64,000 nucleotides of DNA from Tenacibaculum larymnensis. GTDB taxonomy: Bacteria > Bacteroidota > Bacteroidia > Flavobacteriales > Flavobacteriaceae. A program made the translations under genes and the position numbers. Below are positions 52,834 through 62,775 of this stretch, one piece after another. Location of the stretch: assembly GCF_028829235.1 (NCBI RefSeq), contig NZ_JAIWJY010000009.1, positions 62,001 to 126,000 of the forward strand, read 5' to 3'. The notes below the pieces were generated by a model. It saw nothing but the letters and a program-made list of their open reading frames with translations, was not told the origin of the DNA and did not search any database. Position 1 is the first letter of the stretch; the number at the start of each line of letters is the position of its first letter.

Positions 52834-53547
52834 TTATTTTTTATACTTAGCTAATAAATCGATTAAAGAGATAGATGCGTCTTCCATGTTGTTAACGATA
52901 CTATCAATCTTCGAAATAATGTAGTTATAGAAAATTTGTAAAATAATCGCTACGATAAGACCAAATACTGTTGTTAATAATGCAATTTTAATACCACCTG
53001 CTACTACTGCTGGAGAGATATCGTTTGCTACAGCAATTCTATCGAATGCATCAATCATACCAATTACAGTTCCCATGAATCCTAACATTGGTGCTAATGC
53101 GATAAATAAAGATAACCAAGAAACGTTTTTCTCTAATAATCCCATTTGTACTCCACCATATCCTACTACAGCTTTTTCAGCAGCATCTAATCCTTCATCA
53201 GCTCTTTCTAAACCTTGGTAAAAAATAGAGGCAACAGGACCTTTTGTATTTCTACAAACTTCTTTAGCAGCTTCTACACCACCTGAACTTAATGCTTCGT
53301 CAACGCTAGCTACTAATTTTTTAGTATTAGTTGTAGCCATGTTTAAATAAATAATTCTTTCAATTGCAATAGCTAAACCTAAAATTAAGGCTACCAATAC
53401 AATTCCCATAAACTTAGGGTCTCCTTCAATAAAACGTTGCTTTAACTCTTGGTGAAAAGTTTTCTCAGCTTCTTGAGCATAAGTTGATTGAATAGCTCCT
53501 AAAAACATAAATCCTGTAATAGTTAGGATATTTACTACTTTTTTCAT
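52834..53547 (-). CDS. exbB: ExbB/MotA/TolQ-family proton channel protein
   Basis: This 237-residue protein has an N-terminal signal-like helix, a first membrane helix (IVLVALILGLAIAIERIIYL), a cytoplasmic part and two C-terminal helices (LSLFIALAPMLGFMGTVIGMIDAFDRIA, with the family motif APxLGxxGTVxGM, and ALLTTVFGLIVAIILQIFYNYI). With ExbD it forms the inner-membrane motor for TonB. It heads the four-gene operon. Confidence 0.95.
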   Translation of the reverse strand: MKKVVNILTITGFMFLGAIQSTYAQEAEKTFHQELKQRFIEGDPKFMGIVLVALILGLAIAIERIIYLNMATTNTKKLVASVDEALSSGGVEAAKEVCRNTKGPVASIFYQGLERADEGLDAAEKAVVGYGGVQMGLLEKNVSWLSLFIALAPMLGFMGTVIGMIDAFDRIAVANDISPAVVAGGIKIALLTTVFGLIVAIILQIFYNYIISKIDSIVNNMEDASISLIDLLAKYKK

Positions 53548-53799
53548 TTTGTTATAATTAATTTTAAATAGTTAACGGGTTAAAAATACAAATTTTACCA
53601 TGAAAAACTTAATTTTTTATAAATAAGTGATTCTTTACTTGTACTTATTACGCTTTTAATTTTACAGAGTGGCAAGTAACAAAAAAATGTTGGTACATTA
53701 AAAAAAATCTATAGGATTTCTATTAACCACACCTTTTTTAACTCTTTTCTATAGTATTTCAAGCAGTTACAAACACAAAATTAACGATTTATTTACAAA

Positions 53800-54831
53800 C
53801 TACGCCATTTCTCCTCTTAGTGGTGTTTGAAAATAATTCGTAAATTCTTCTTTTGAAAGCTTTTCTCCTAACAAATACATCATTTTAGCAATGGCTGTTT
53901 CTGTTGTAATATCCTTACCATCAACAATACCAATACGTTTTAATTCTGAACTTGTTTCATAATGTCCTAAAATTACACTTCCTCCTTTACATTGAGTTAC
54001 ATTGACAATGTAAATTCCTTTGCTTACCGATTCCTCTAATAAATCAACAAACCATTTTTCGGTTGGTGCATTTCCTGATCCGTAAGTTTCTAAAATAATA
54101 CCTTTTAAATCTGGAATATTCATAAAACTTCTCACTACAGACTCTGTAATACCGGGAAATAACTTTAAAATAGCTACGTGATTATCAAGGTTCTTTCTTA
54201 CTACTAAATCACTTTGATTTTCTTTAGGTTTAAGTAATAATGGATAATTAAAGTTTAAATGCACTCCGCTTTCTGCTAGAGGTGGATAATTCATAGAAGC
54301 AAACGCTTCAAATTGTTCAGCATTTATTTTTGTAGTTCTATTAGCTCTGTATAGTTTATACTCAAAATACAACCCTACTTCCTGAATAACAGGCTTTCCA
54401 TTTTCATAGGCTGATGCAACTTGTATAGATGTAATTAAATTTTCTTTAGCATCTGTTCGTAAATCTCCAATAGGTAATTGTGATCCCGTAAAAATCACAG
54501 GTTTTTGTAAATTTTCAAACATAAAGCTTATTGCTGACGACGTATACGACATGGTGTCTGAGCCTGTTAGCACTACAAATCCATCAAACTTGTCATAATT
54601 ATCAGAAATTATTTCTGCTATTTGTATATAATAAGCTACACTCATATTAGAAGAATCAATAGGTTCTTCAAACGATATCGTATTGATTTCACAATTAAGC
54701 TGCTGTAATTCTGGGATTTTACTTGATATTTGACTAAAATCAAACGCTTTTAATGCACCAGTATTATAGTCCTTTACCATACCAATAGTTCCACCTGTGT
54801 AAACTATTAAAATTTTAGGTTGATTTGCCAT
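53800..54831 (-). CDS. ansA: L-asparaginase, type I
   Basis: This 343-residue enzyme splits asparagine to aspartate and ammonia. Catalytic regions are VYTGGTIGM (first Thr) and VLTGSDTMSYTSSAISF (Thr and Asp). It has no signal peptide, so it is the cytoplasmic type I form. The C-terminal part has KGIILETYGSGNAPT and TQCKGGSV. It stands alone, with a 250-base spacer before exbB where I see no element. Confidence 0.93.
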   Translation of the reverse strand: MANQPKILIVYTGGTIGMVKDYNTGALKAFDFSQISSKIPELQQLNCEINTISFEEPIDSSNMSVAYYIQIAEIISDNYDKFDGFVVLTGSDTMSYTSSAISFMFENLQKPVIFTGSQLPIGDLRTDAKENLITSIQVASAYENGKPVIQEVGLYFEYKLYRANRTTKINAEQFEAFASMNYPPLAESGVHLNFNYPLLLKPKENQSDLVVRKNLDNHVAILKLFPGITESVVRSFMNIPDLKGIILETYGSGNAPTEKWFVDLLEESVSKGIYIVNVTQCKGGSVILGHYETSSELKRIGIVDGKDITTETAIAKMMYLLGEKLSKEEFTNYFQTPLRGEMA

Positions 54832-54925
54832 TTTGACATTTTTTTATACCGTTAATAATTTGGAATAATTTATGTTGTAAATTTAACCAACAAAAATGAC
54901 ACAAAATTTTAAAACTATATAGATT

Positions 54926-55624
54926 ATGATAGGATTTTATATTCTAATTGGTATTATATCTCTTTTCAGTTGGTTAGTGAGTAATACGTTAAAAAGCAAG
55001 TTTAAAAAATACTCTCAAGTTCATTTACGAAACGGAATGAGTGGTGCCGAAATTGCTCAAAAAATGCTAGTTGACCATGGAATTTCTGATGTACAAGTAA
55101 TTTCTACACCAGGTAGGTTAACAGATCATTATAATCCACAAAACAAAACTGTAAACTTAAGTGAAGCTGTATACAACCAACGAAATGCTGCCGCAGCTGC
55201 TGTTGCTGCACACGAGGTTGGGCATGCAGTGCAACATGCTAGAGCTTATCAATACTTACAAATGCGTTCTAAACTGGTACCAATGGTAAGCATTACCTCA
55301 CGCTTTTCTCAATGGATGGTAATTGGTGGTATCGCTTTTGGTGCTGCTTCTGGTAGTACGGGTATTGGTTTTTATATAGCACTAGCTGGTTTAGCTTTTA
55401 TGGCTTTAGGTACTATTTTCAGCTTTATAACCTTACCTGTTGAATATGATGCAAGTAATAGAGCCTTAGCTTGGTTAGAGAATAAAAACATGGTTACTCG
55501 TGAAGAATTAGCTGGATCTAAAGACGCTTTAAAATGGGCGGCAAGAACATATTTAGTAGCTGCTCTAGGTTCTTTAGCTATGTTATTATATTGGGCTTTA
55601 CAAGTTTTAGGAAATAGAGATTAA
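54926..55624 (+). CDS. Zinc metallopeptidase of the YugP family
   Basis: This 232-residue protein is a membrane-embedded protease with helices near 1-20, 130-175 and the end. The zinc site is AAHEVGHAVQHA with His96, Glu97 and His100. Earlier marks are NGMSGAEIAQKML and LTDHYNPQNKTVNLSEAVYN. Substrates are unknown; family members act on membrane or exported peptides. Confidence 0.92.
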   Translation: MIGFYILIGIISLFSWLVSNTLKSKFKKYSQVHLRNGMSGAEIAQKMLVDHGISDVQVISTPGRLTDHYNPQNKTVNLSEAVYNQRNAAAAAVAAHEVGHAVQHARAYQYLQMRSKLVPMVSITSRFSQWMVIGGIAFGAASGSTGIGFYIALAGLAFMALGTIFSFITLPVEYDASNRALAWLENKNMVTREELAGSKDALKWAARTYLVAALGSLAMLLYWALQVLGNRD

Positions 55625-55666
55625 TTTTCAGTGTATTATAAACAGCTTGAAAATGTAACAACAATT

Positions 55667-55701
55667 AAAAACCCATTTCGATAAAATCAAAATGGGTTTT
55701 T
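55667..55701. terminator. Bidirectional terminator between the YugP gene and lepA
   Basis: AAAAACCCATTT at 55667-55678 pairs with AAATGGGTTTTT at 55690-55701, with an 11-base loop. It can serve both convergent genes. Confidence 0.88.
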
Positions 55702-55735
55702 ATTATTCTCTTTTCTACGATCTTTACTCTAAAGA

Positions 55736-57532
55736 CTAGTCATTCAGCTTCAATACTGCCATAAACGCTTGCTGTGGAATTTCTACGTTTCCTACTTGAC
55801 GCATACGTTTCTTACCTTTTTTCTGCTTTTCTAATAATTTACGTTTACGAGAAATATCTCCTCCGTAACATTTAGCCGTAACATCCTTACGTAAAGCTTT
55901 TACCGTTTCACGAGCAATAATTTTTGCTCCAATTGCTGCTTGAATAGGAATATCAAATTGTTGTCTTGGAATCAGTTCTTTTAACTTCTCACAGATACGT
56001 TTTCCTATTGAATACGCATTACTATCATGTAATAAAGCTGAAAGTGCATCAACAATTTGTCCGTTAAGTAACATATCTACACGAACTAATTTCGATTTTT
56101 GCATTCCTATTGGATGGTAGTCAAACGATGCATAACCTTTAGACACCGTTTTTAATCTATCATAAAAATCAAAAACGATTTCCGCCAATGGCATATCAAA
56201 AATTAATTCAACTCGCTCTGGAGTTAAATAGGTTTGATTTACAATCTGTCCTCTTTTTTCAATACAAAGTGACATTACTTGTCCTACAAAATCAGCCTTG
56301 GTAATAATTGAAGCTTTTATAAATGGTTCTTCTACTCTATCTAATTTTGATGGATCTGGTAAATCTGATGGGTTATTTACGACAATAACTTCCTCTGGAT
56401 TTTTCTTCGTGAATGCATGGTAGCTTACGTTAGGAACCGTAGTAATTACCGTCATATTGAACTCACGCTCTAAACGCTCTTGAATAATTTCCATGTGTAA
56501 CATTCCTAAGAACCCACATCGGAAACCAAAACCAAGTGCTGCTGAACTTTCTGGTTGAAATACCAATGAAGCATCATTTAACTGGAGTTTTTCCATCGAA
56601 GCACGAAGCTCTTCATAATCTTCAGTATCTACTGGATAAATTCCAGCGAATACCATTGGTTTCACATCCTCAAACCCTTCAATTCTATCTGTAGTTGGAT
56701 TTGCAAAATCTGTAATAGTATCACCTACTTTTACTTCTTTTGCTGCTTTAATTCCTGTTATTAAATACCCAACATCACCTGTTTTTATTTCGTTTTTTAC
56801 AACTTGACTTAATTTCAAAGTTCCTACCTCATCTGCTCCATACTGTCTACCAGTAGCCATAAACTTTATTTGTTGATTCTTTTTTATAGAACCATCAATT
56901 ACTCTAAAGTAAGTTTCAATTCCTCTGTATGAATTGTATACTGAATCAAAAATCAATGCTTTTAAAGGCGCGTCAGGATTTCCACTAGGCGCAGGAATTT
57001 TTTCAATAATCGCTTTTAAAATATTATCTACTCCAAAACCTGTTTTTCCACTTGCGTGAATTACATCTTCAGGTTCACATCCTAGTAAATCTACAATATC
57101 ATCTGTTACTTCTTCAGGATTAGCTGAAGGTAGATCTACTTTATTTAATACTGGAATAATTTCCAAGTCATTTTCTAACGCTAAATACAGGTTAGAAATA
57201 GTTTGTGCTTGGATACTTTGTGCCGCATCTACAATTAATAATGCTCCTTCACATGCTGCAATAGAACGAGAAACCTCATAAGAAAAGTCTACGTGACCTG
57301 GAGTGTCAATTAGGTTTAGTATATAATCTTCACCTTCATAAACATAATCCATTTGAATGGCGTGTGACTTAATGGTAATTCCACGCTCACGTTCTAAATC
57401 CATGTTATCAAGTAACTGATTTTGTTTTTCACGCTCAGTAACTGACCCCGTATAGTCTAACAATCTATCTGCAAGGGTACTTTTACCATGGTCAATATGT
57501 GCAATAATGCAAAAATTTCTAATGTTCTTCAT
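55736..57532 (-). CDS. lepA: Elongation factor 4 (LepA)
   Basis: The ATG at 57532 starts [25 protein letters not shown], the conserved beginning, and gives 598 residues, the family norm; an ATG at 57550 would add six residues. GTPase motifs are [17 protein letters not shown] and NKVDLP. Domain marks are [13 protein letters not shown] and [17 protein letters not shown], and the LepA-specific C-terminus ends in [21 protein letters not shown]. It back-translocates stalled ribosomes. Confidence 0.98.
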   Translation of the reverse strand: MKNIRNFCIIAHIDHGKSTLADRLLDYTGSVTEREKQNQLLDNMDLERERGITIKSHAIQMDYVYEGEDYILNLIDTPGHVDFSYEVSRSIAACEGALLIVDAAQSIQAQTISNLYLALENDLEIIPVLNKVDLPSANPEEVTDDIVDLLGCEPEDVIHASGKTGFGVDNILKAIIEKIPAPSGNPDAPLKALIFDSVYNSYRGIETYFRVIDGSIKKNQQIKFMATGRQYGADEVGTLKLSQVVKNEIKTGDVGYLITGIKAAKEVKVGDTITDFANPTTDRIEGFEDVKPMVFAGIYPVDTEDYEELRASMEKLQLNDASLVFQPESSAALGFGFRCGFLGMLHMEIIQERLEREFNMTVITTVPNVSYHAFTKKNPEEVIVVNNPSDLPDPSKLDRVEEPFIKASIITKADFVGQVMSLCIEKRGQIVNQTYLTPERVELIFDMPLAEIVFDFYDRLKTVSKGYASFDYHPIGMQKSKLVRVDMLLNGQIVDALSALLHDSNAYSIGKRICEKLKELIPRQQFDIPIQAAIGAKIIARETVKALRKDVTAKCYGGDISRKRKLLEKQKKGKKRMRQVGNVEIPQQAFMAVLKLND

Positions 57533-57637
57533 CAATATAAAGTTTCTCAAGCCATTTCTAGATATGCAACATAAACTTTTGTTTACTCAATATCTATCAT
57601 GGATTCATTCGTCGTAATTCTAACTACTTGTAATTTG

Positions 57638-57667
57638 CAAAGATACTTTATTTGCAGGCTACTACAA
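57638..57667 (-). promoter_or_regulatory. Promoter of lepA
   Basis: On the minus strand TTG (57667-57665) and TATCTTTG (57645-57638) are 19 bases apart, a full consensus match. The start would lie roughly 100 bases before the ATG. Confidence 0.8.
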
Positions 57668-57708
57668 ACAAAATAAATAGCGAAAATTAAACATCATTTT
57701 TAACTTAT

Positions 57709-57906
57709 TTAACTAAGTATACCACCACATATACCTAATCCGATTATCAGATATAAAACTGCTAGTATGTAAAATATTTTTGAGGCTGTTTTACTTTTTT
57801 TTCTAATAGCTGCTCCAATAACAGCTAGTAACACAGGTGGACCAAACATAATTAAACCTATAATTACGAATAAGCCTGAAAGGTCGCCTACTTCTAAAAA
57901 TACCAT
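57709..57906 (-). CDS. Small two-helix membrane protein
   Basis: This 65-residue protein has two helices (GLFVIIGLIMFGPPVLLAVIGAAI and IFYILAVLYLIIGLGICGGIL) joined by a basic RKKSKTASK loop. It lies 10 bases after the radical SAM gene and is likely cotranscribed with it and the Lgt-like gene. I know no function for it. Confidence 0.65.
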   Translation of the reverse strand: MVFLEVGDLSGLFVIIGLIMFGPPVLLAVIGAAIRKKSKTASKIFYILAVLYLIIGLGICGGILS

Positions 57907-57916
57907 ATCCTTTTTC

Positions 57917-59308
57917 TTATATTTCTTGTCTTAACTCTTCTAAATATTCTCTTTTGTCATCTCTATAAAATAGATTCATAGTTTCAAAAGGAATAATTTT
58001 ATTGTCTTTGTCTACTATGTGTACACATGATTTTTTTACTGCTCGTACATCAAAATTATAAGCATCAATAAATTGCATGATTATAACTCTAAATAAATTG
58101 TCATATCCTAACTCTGGCGCATCAATATTTGGTAAACAACACATTATTGATTTTAAATTTTCTTCTGCTACTTCAACAGAATTCCCTGTACTAAAAAGCT
58201 CTATCATTTTTCCATGCAAAGCTTCATCTTGCTCGTAAATAATCGTGTTTTTACTATTATCTAATAAGTCATTTGGATTAATATAGCGTGTTAACGGAAA
58301 CACTTCCCCTCCCAACTTAAGAGCATACCCCATTACCAAAGCATCAGGGTTACAAGGTACTGGTATTAAATCATCAGTATTGAAAACATCAGTTTGTTCC
58401 ATGATTTTTCTTCTGACTTCTGTAAGCGTCATTCTATCTGTTTCTGGATTAAAACTTTCTAATCTTCCCGCTATTTGTGTTGGTTGGAAAGTAACACCAC
58501 GAACACATTTTTGTTGTAAAGCATAATCAATTACTTTACCTATTTCATGGTCATTTAGTCCTTTTTGAAGAGTAACTACCAAGGTTGTTGATAAATTTAA
58601 CTTATTCAAGTTTTCGAGCGCTTGTTTACGAATTTCATTCAAATCTGCTCCTCTCAACTCTCTCAATACACTATCTTCAAAAGAATCGAACTGTAAGTAT
58701 ACTTCAAAATCTGGCGTATACGTTTTCAATCGTTCAGCTAAAGCAAGATCCTTGGCTATTTTTATTCCGTTTGTATTTAACATTAAATGCCTTATTGGAA
58801 GTGATTTTGCGTAATCTAAAATTTCCCAAAACTGTGGATGTATCGTTGGTTCTCCCCCACTAATTTGTACTACATCTGGTTCTTTCTCATTTTTCACTAC
58901 GGCATCTAACATCGCTTTTACTTCTTCTAAAGTTCGATGGCGTCCGTAGGTGGGCGATGAGCCAGCATAACAGGTAGGACAAGTTAAATTACACCTATCC
59001 GTAACCTCAACAACAGTTAAACATGAGTGTTGTTCATGATCTGGACATAAACCGCAATCGTAAGGACATCCATAATCTGTTTTTGTGTTAAACGTATAAG
59101 GCATCTCACTAGGTTTGTTGTAATTTCTGATATTTTTATAATACTCAATATCATCAGCTATTAACACTTTTGAATTTCCATGTTCTCTACAGCGTTTAAG
59201 CATATAAACCTTGTCATCTTCAAATACAATTTTAGCATCTACTCTTTTTAAACATTCAGGGCACAAGCTCAATGTAAAATCATAGTAGTTATATTTTCTT
59301 TCTGGCAT
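57917..59308 (-). CDS. Radical SAM protein of the Tes/MJ0619-like type
   Basis: This 463-residue protein has the layout of tetraether synthase-like radical SAM enzymes. A rubredoxin-like site is formed by Cys16, Cys19, Cys40 and His43. A Cys cluster follows (Cys81, Cys85, Cys88, Cys96 in DYGCPYDCGLCPDHEQHSC), then the radical SAM cluster CNLTCPTC (Cys106, Cys110, Cys113) and QISGGEPTIHP. A C-terminal Cys-Cys pair and CVH suit a further cluster. Tes couples lipid tails by radical chemistry; others in this family methylate pterins. It overlaps the Lgt-like gene by 20 bases, so a lipid substrate is a plausible inference. Confidence 0.85.
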   Translation of the reverse strand: MPERKYNYYDFTLSLCPECLKRVDAKIVFEDDKVYMLKRCREHGNSKVLIADDIEYYKNIRNYNKPSEMPYTFNTKTDYGCPYDCGLCPDHEQHSCLTVVEVTDRCNLTCPTCYAGSSPTYGRHRTLEEVKAMLDAVVKNEKEPDVVQISGGEPTIHPQFWEILDYAKSLPIRHLMLNTNGIKIAKDLALAERLKTYTPDFEVYLQFDSFEDSVLRELRGADLNEIRKQALENLNKLNLSTTLVVTLQKGLNDHEIGKVIDYALQQKCVRGVTFQPTQIAGRLESFNPETDRMTLTEVRRKIMEQTDVFNTDDLIPVPCNPDALVMGYALKLGGEVFPLTRYINPNDLLDNSKNTIIYEQDEALHGKMIELFSTGNSVEVAEENLKSIMCCLPNIDAPELGYDNLFRVIIMQFIDAYNFDVRAVKKSCVHIVDKDNKIIPFETMNLFYRDDKREYLEELRQEI

Positions 59309-60041
59309 TTTTTATTTTTAGAATTATAAATTTTGTGTAATATACATAACAAACTATACATAGCATTTGAATAGTACTTAACCCTAACACAAAAAAGGTA
59401 TTGGGTTTTAAAAATTCTATACAAAAGCGAAAACCAAAATAAGCCAACATAAAAAACTTAAAAAGTTCTCCTGATTGTAAAATATATTTCCTTTGTAGTT
59501 GCTTTAAACTGATGAACAACGTGATTAAAAACACTAATTCATACAATGCAATTGAATGCCTTAACACTCCATCCCCTAAATCCATACCTAAAAAAGAAGT
59601 AGTTTCTATTCCATAGGTAAACTCATTAACCCCTGAAAGAAAACACCCTATTCTCCCTATAAAAATTCCAGCAATTATAGGAAACACAAACAAATCACCA
59701 GATGATTTTGTTTCTCCTATTATTTTTTTTGCTAACTCCACCCCTATTAAACCGCCAAATAAGCCTCCCATAATAGTTTTTACATTTAATAATTGAATGA
59801 TGTTTCTTGCTGAAAAAGTTACTAAAGGGTTTTCTAACACTCCAACTAATCGAGAACCTATGAAAGCTCCTATAGCAGCTCCTAAAATAATTGACAATCT
59901 GTTATTAGAAGAAATATAATCTTTCCTTTTCTTACGTAAGAAAACATAATAACGAAAAGCTAAAAAGAATGCTAAATATTCAAGAACAAGATGAATATTA
60001 ACCGTGTAACCGAACAAAATGGGCTCAAAAGGCAGTTTCAA
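59289..60041 (-). CDS. Prolipoprotein diacylglyceryl transferase (Lgt)-like protein
   Basis: This 250-residue protein has about seven membrane helices and Lgt marks: PIIAGIFIGRIGCFLSGVNEFTYG (the Arg-Gly signature region, with Cys and Ser-Gly for the usual NF.N), RHSIALYE (for HPSQLYE) and GELFKFFMLAYFGFRFCIEFL (the final GxxxxxxYxxxRFxxExxR block). The departures in the signature suggest a paralog with altered substrate, not the housekeeping Lgt. The start is TTG. It is translationally linked to the radical SAM gene downstream. Confidence 0.8.
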   Translation of the reverse strand: MKLPFEPILFGYTVNIHLVLEYLAFFLAFRYYVFLRKKRKDYISSNNRLSIILGAAIGAFIGSRLVGVLENPLVTFSARNIIQLLNVKTIMGGLFGGLIGVELAKKIIGETKSSGDLFVFPIIAGIFIGRIGCFLSGVNEFTYGIETTSFLGMDLGDGVLRHSIALYELVFLITLFISLKQLQRKYILQSGELFKFFMLAYFGFRFCIEFLKPNTFFVLGLSTIQMLCIVCYVYYTKFIILKIKNARKKI

Positions 60042-60094
60042 TAAAAAAGTTTGTGAGTTAAAAGGCGAAATATACGTAATTACTCAAAAAAAAG

Positions 60095-60102
60095 TAACTT
60101 TG
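60095..60102 (+). promoter_or_regulatory. Promoter -7 element of dusB, abutting its ATG
   Basis: TAACTTTG ends four bases before the ATG at 60107. The transcript would then start at or next to the start codon. Confidence 0.6.
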
Positions 60103-60106
60103 CAGC

Positions 60107-61108
60107 ATGGTAAAAATAGGTAACATAGAACTTCCTGATTTTCCGCTATTGTTAGCGCCAATGGAAGATGTGAGTGATCCACCGTTTAGAGCTTTATGTA
60201 AAGAAAACGGTGCTGATGTAGTGTATACTGAATTTATTTCTTCGGAAGGATTAATTCGCGATGCAGCTAAAAGCGTAATGAAACTAGATATCTACGAAAA
60301 AGAACGCCCTGTTGGGATTCAAATTTTTGGTGCTAATCTAGACTCGATGTTACGTTCTGTAGAGATTGTTGAAAAAACAAATCCGGATATTATTGATATT
60401 AATTTTGGTTGTCCTGTTAAGAAAGTAGTTTCTAAAGGTGCTGGGGCTGGAATTTTAAAAGATATTGATTTGATGGTTTCTCTTACTGAGGCCATGGTTA
60501 AACACACCAACTTACCTATTACCGTAAAAACTCGTTTAGGCTGGGATCATGATTCTATTAGAATAATTGAAGTTGCCGAACGTTTGCAAGATGTGGGATG
60601 TAAAGCTATCTCTATCCATGGACGTACACGTGCTCAAATGTATAAAGGTAATGCTGACTGGGCTCCTATTGCTGAAGTGAAAAATAATCCTAGAATGCAT
60701 ATTCCTGTATTTGGAAATGGTGATGTTGATTCTCCTGAAAAAGCTATGGAAATGCGTGACAAATACGGACTAGATGGTTGTATGATTGGTCGTGCTTCTA
60801 TTGGATACCCTTGGTTTTTTAATGAAGTGAAACATTATTTTAAAACTGGAGAGTATTTATCTAAACCAACTATTTCTGAACGTGTTGATATGGCACGCCG
60901 TCATTTAGAAATGGCTATAGATTGGAAAGGTGAACATTTAGGTGTTGTAGAAACGAGAAGACACTACACAAACTACTTTAAGGGAATTCCACATTTTAAA
61001 GAACACAGAATGAAAATGGTTACTTCTGATGATCCTAAAGATGTTTTTGCTGCGTTTGACGAGGTACAAACTAAGTTTGGAAATGCAACAATTCCTGAAA
61101 TAGGGTAG
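60107..61108 (+). CDS. dusB: tRNA-dihydrouridine synthase
   Basis: This 333-residue flavoenzyme reduces uridine in tRNA D-loops using FMN and NADPH. The TIM barrel start is LLLAPMEDVSDPPFRALCKENGADVVYTEF, then DINFGCPVKKVVSKGAGAGIL with the catalytic Cys, VKTRLGWD, IHGRTRAQMYKG, FGNGDVDSPEKA, and GRASIGYPWFF. The helical C-terminal domain completes it. DusB is the usual type in the phylum. Confidence 0.96.
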   Translation: MVKIGNIELPDFPLLLAPMEDVSDPPFRALCKENGADVVYTEFISSEGLIRDAAKSVMKLDIYEKERPVGIQIFGANLDSMLRSVEIVEKTNPDIIDINFGCPVKKVVSKGAGAGILKDIDLMVSLTEAMVKHTNLPITVKTRLGWDHDSIRIIEVAERLQDVGCKAISIHGRTRAQMYKGNADWAPIAEVKNNPRMHIPVFGNGDVDSPEKAMEMRDKYGLDGCMIGRASIGYPWFFNEVKHYFKTGEYLSKPTISERVDMARRHLEMAIDWKGEHLGVVETRRHYTNYFKGIPHFKEHRMKMVTSDDPKDVFAAFDEVQTKFGNATIPEIG

Positions 61109-61117
61109 GTTAACGTT

Positions 61118-62320
61118 TTATCGCTCAATAAAACTTTTTGAAATTCTAGAACTTGCAATTTTTGCTGCTAAATATCCTAAAGCTGAAATTGTAATAACTA
61201 CCACTAGTAAGTTTAACCACTTAAACTCTACTGGGTATGCTAAATTTTGTGTAATCATTAACAACTCAAAGCGTTGTTGCATTAATACAAGAATTACACC
61301 TAGAACAATTCCTATCCCCATTCCCACGAGTGTTAATAAGAAACCTTGTAATACAAATATCTTTTTTATATCCTCTATACTACTTCCTAAGTTAAAGAGA
61401 GTTTTTAGATTTTGACGTTTATCAATAATCATCATAATAATTGACCCAATCACATTAAACAAAGCAATAGCAACAATTAACGTAAAAATTAAATATGAGA
61501 TAAAGTTTTCAGTATTTATTACTTTATAATACAACGTATTTAACTGTGTACGTGTTTGTACCTTTAACTTATCTCCTAAAATGTTTTGCAAATTCTCTTG
61601 GAATCTATCGAGGTTTACTCCTTCTTTTAAGCGTAACTCAACTCCTGTTATTTGGTTATTATCGTAACCTAATAACTCTTGTGCAAGTGATGCCTCAGTA
61701 AATACATATTTATTTTGAAATTCTTCAGATCCTGTATACACACCTACTATTTGTGTTGAAACCGATCGAAAAGCATTATTTGCATTGATAAATCCTTTTC
61801 CTGGTTTTGGCACTAAAATTTGAAGTGTTTCACCAAAATTAAAAATCCCCAACGATAGTTTATAAGATATTCCGTATCCTACTACTGCTGTATTCTTATA
61901 TGCTTCATCAATCCAAGTACCTACTGTTAGCAAGGAATCTGTCGGAATAATTTTTGAGTAATTTGAATCAACCCCTTTAATTTGGGCAATATGCTCTTTA
62001 TCTTTATACTTTAAAAAAACACGTTCTTCTACTACTTTTGAAGCAGCCTCTATCTCTTCATTTTGTTGTAAAACATTATCTAATTTTTGTGAATATTGAA
62101 AAGATTTTCCTTTTGAAGCCGTAATTTTTATATCTGGATCTGATGCATTAAGTAATGAATCACTAAAAGTCTTTAACCCAGAAAAACCAGACAATACAAC
62201 AAACAAAGCCAAGGTACCTACCACAACACCAAAAACAGCTATTGCTGTAATAATATTAATTGCATTGGTACTCGTTTTAGAAAACAAGTATCGTTTAGCT
62301 ATGTATAAAGAAAAGTTCAA
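61118..62320 (-). CDS. FtsX-type ABC transporter permease (LolC/E-like)
   Basis: This 400-residue protein has an N-terminal helix (INIITAIAVFGVVVGTLALFVVLSG), a MacB-like periplasmic domain (about 45-255), and three helices at the end. FtsX marks are IFTLIVAIALFNVIGSIIMMIIDKRQNLKTLFNLGSSIEDIKKIFVLQG. It likely works with a separate ATPase to extract lipoproteins from the inner membrane. No ATPase gene is adjacent. Confidence 0.9.
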   Translation of the reverse strand: MNFSLYIAKRYLFSKTSTNAINIITAIAVFGVVVGTLALFVVLSGFSGLKTFSDSLLNASDPDIKITASKGKSFQYSQKLDNVLQQNEEIEAASKVVEERVFLKYKDKEHIAQIKGVDSNYSKIIPTDSLLTVGTWIDEAYKNTAVVGYGISYKLSLGIFNFGETLQILVPKPGKGFINANNAFRSVSTQIVGVYTGSEEFQNKYVFTEASLAQELLGYDNNQITGVELRLKEGVNLDRFQENLQNILGDKLKVQTRTQLNTLYYKVINTENFISYLIFTLIVAIALFNVIGSIIMMIIDKRQNLKTLFNLGSSIEDIKKIFVLQGFLLTLVGMGIGIVLGVILVLMQQRFELLMITQNLAYPVEFKWLNLLVVVITISALGYLAAKIASSRISKSFIER

Positions 62321-62358
62321 GCATTAATAAATTTAGCTAGCCAATGTAACAAAAATTA

Positions 62359-62754
62359 TTAACGTTTTTGACGACGAGGCAAAACATCTGGATTTTTTAT
62401 CGGGTCGACATCTTCTCCTTTTAAAGACTTATCAATATCCTCAATATAATCCAAACTATCATCTCCAAAGAACAACAATTCTGGCATTCTTCGTAATTGA
62501 TTTTTTGTTCGCTGTGCTAATTCATGACGAATTAAAGGTGTATTAGATTTTACTCCTTCAATAATTTCGTCTCTTTTTTCTGAAGGGAAAACACTTAAGT
62601 ATACTTTTGCTACTCCCAAATCTGCAGTAACCGAAACTTTAGAAACCGATATAATCACTCCCTTCATTCCATCTTGAGCAGCACGCTGTAAAACGTCTAC
62701 TAAATCCTGTTGCAACACTCCTGCTATTTTTCGCTGTCTATTTGTTTCTTCCAT
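62359..62754 (-). CDS. rbfA: 30S ribosome-binding factor A
   Basis: This 131-residue KH-like protein matures 16S rRNA 5' ends. Marks are ETNRQRKIAGVLQQDLVDVL, VTADLGVAKVYLSVFP, and RHELAQRTKNQLRRMPELLFFGDDSLDY, the RbfA core. The Lys- and Arg-rich tail is disordered. It is 38 bases upstream of the permease gene. Confidence 0.95.
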   Translation of the reverse strand: MEETNRQRKIAGVLQQDLVDVLQRAAQDGMKGVIISVSKVSVTADLGVAKVYLSVFPSEKRDEIIEGVKSNTPLIRHELAQRTKNQLRRMPELLFFGDDSLDYIEDIDKSLKGEDVDPIKNPDVLPRRQKR

Positions 62755-62758
62755 GTTG

Positions 62759-62766
62759 CAAATTTA
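62759..62766 (-). promoter_or_regulatory. Promoter -7 element of rbfA, abutting its ATG
   Basis: On the coding strand TAAATTTG ends four bases before the ATG (CAAC between). As for dusB, this points to a leaderless transcript. Confidence 0.55.
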
Positions 62767-62775
62767 AGCATAAAA

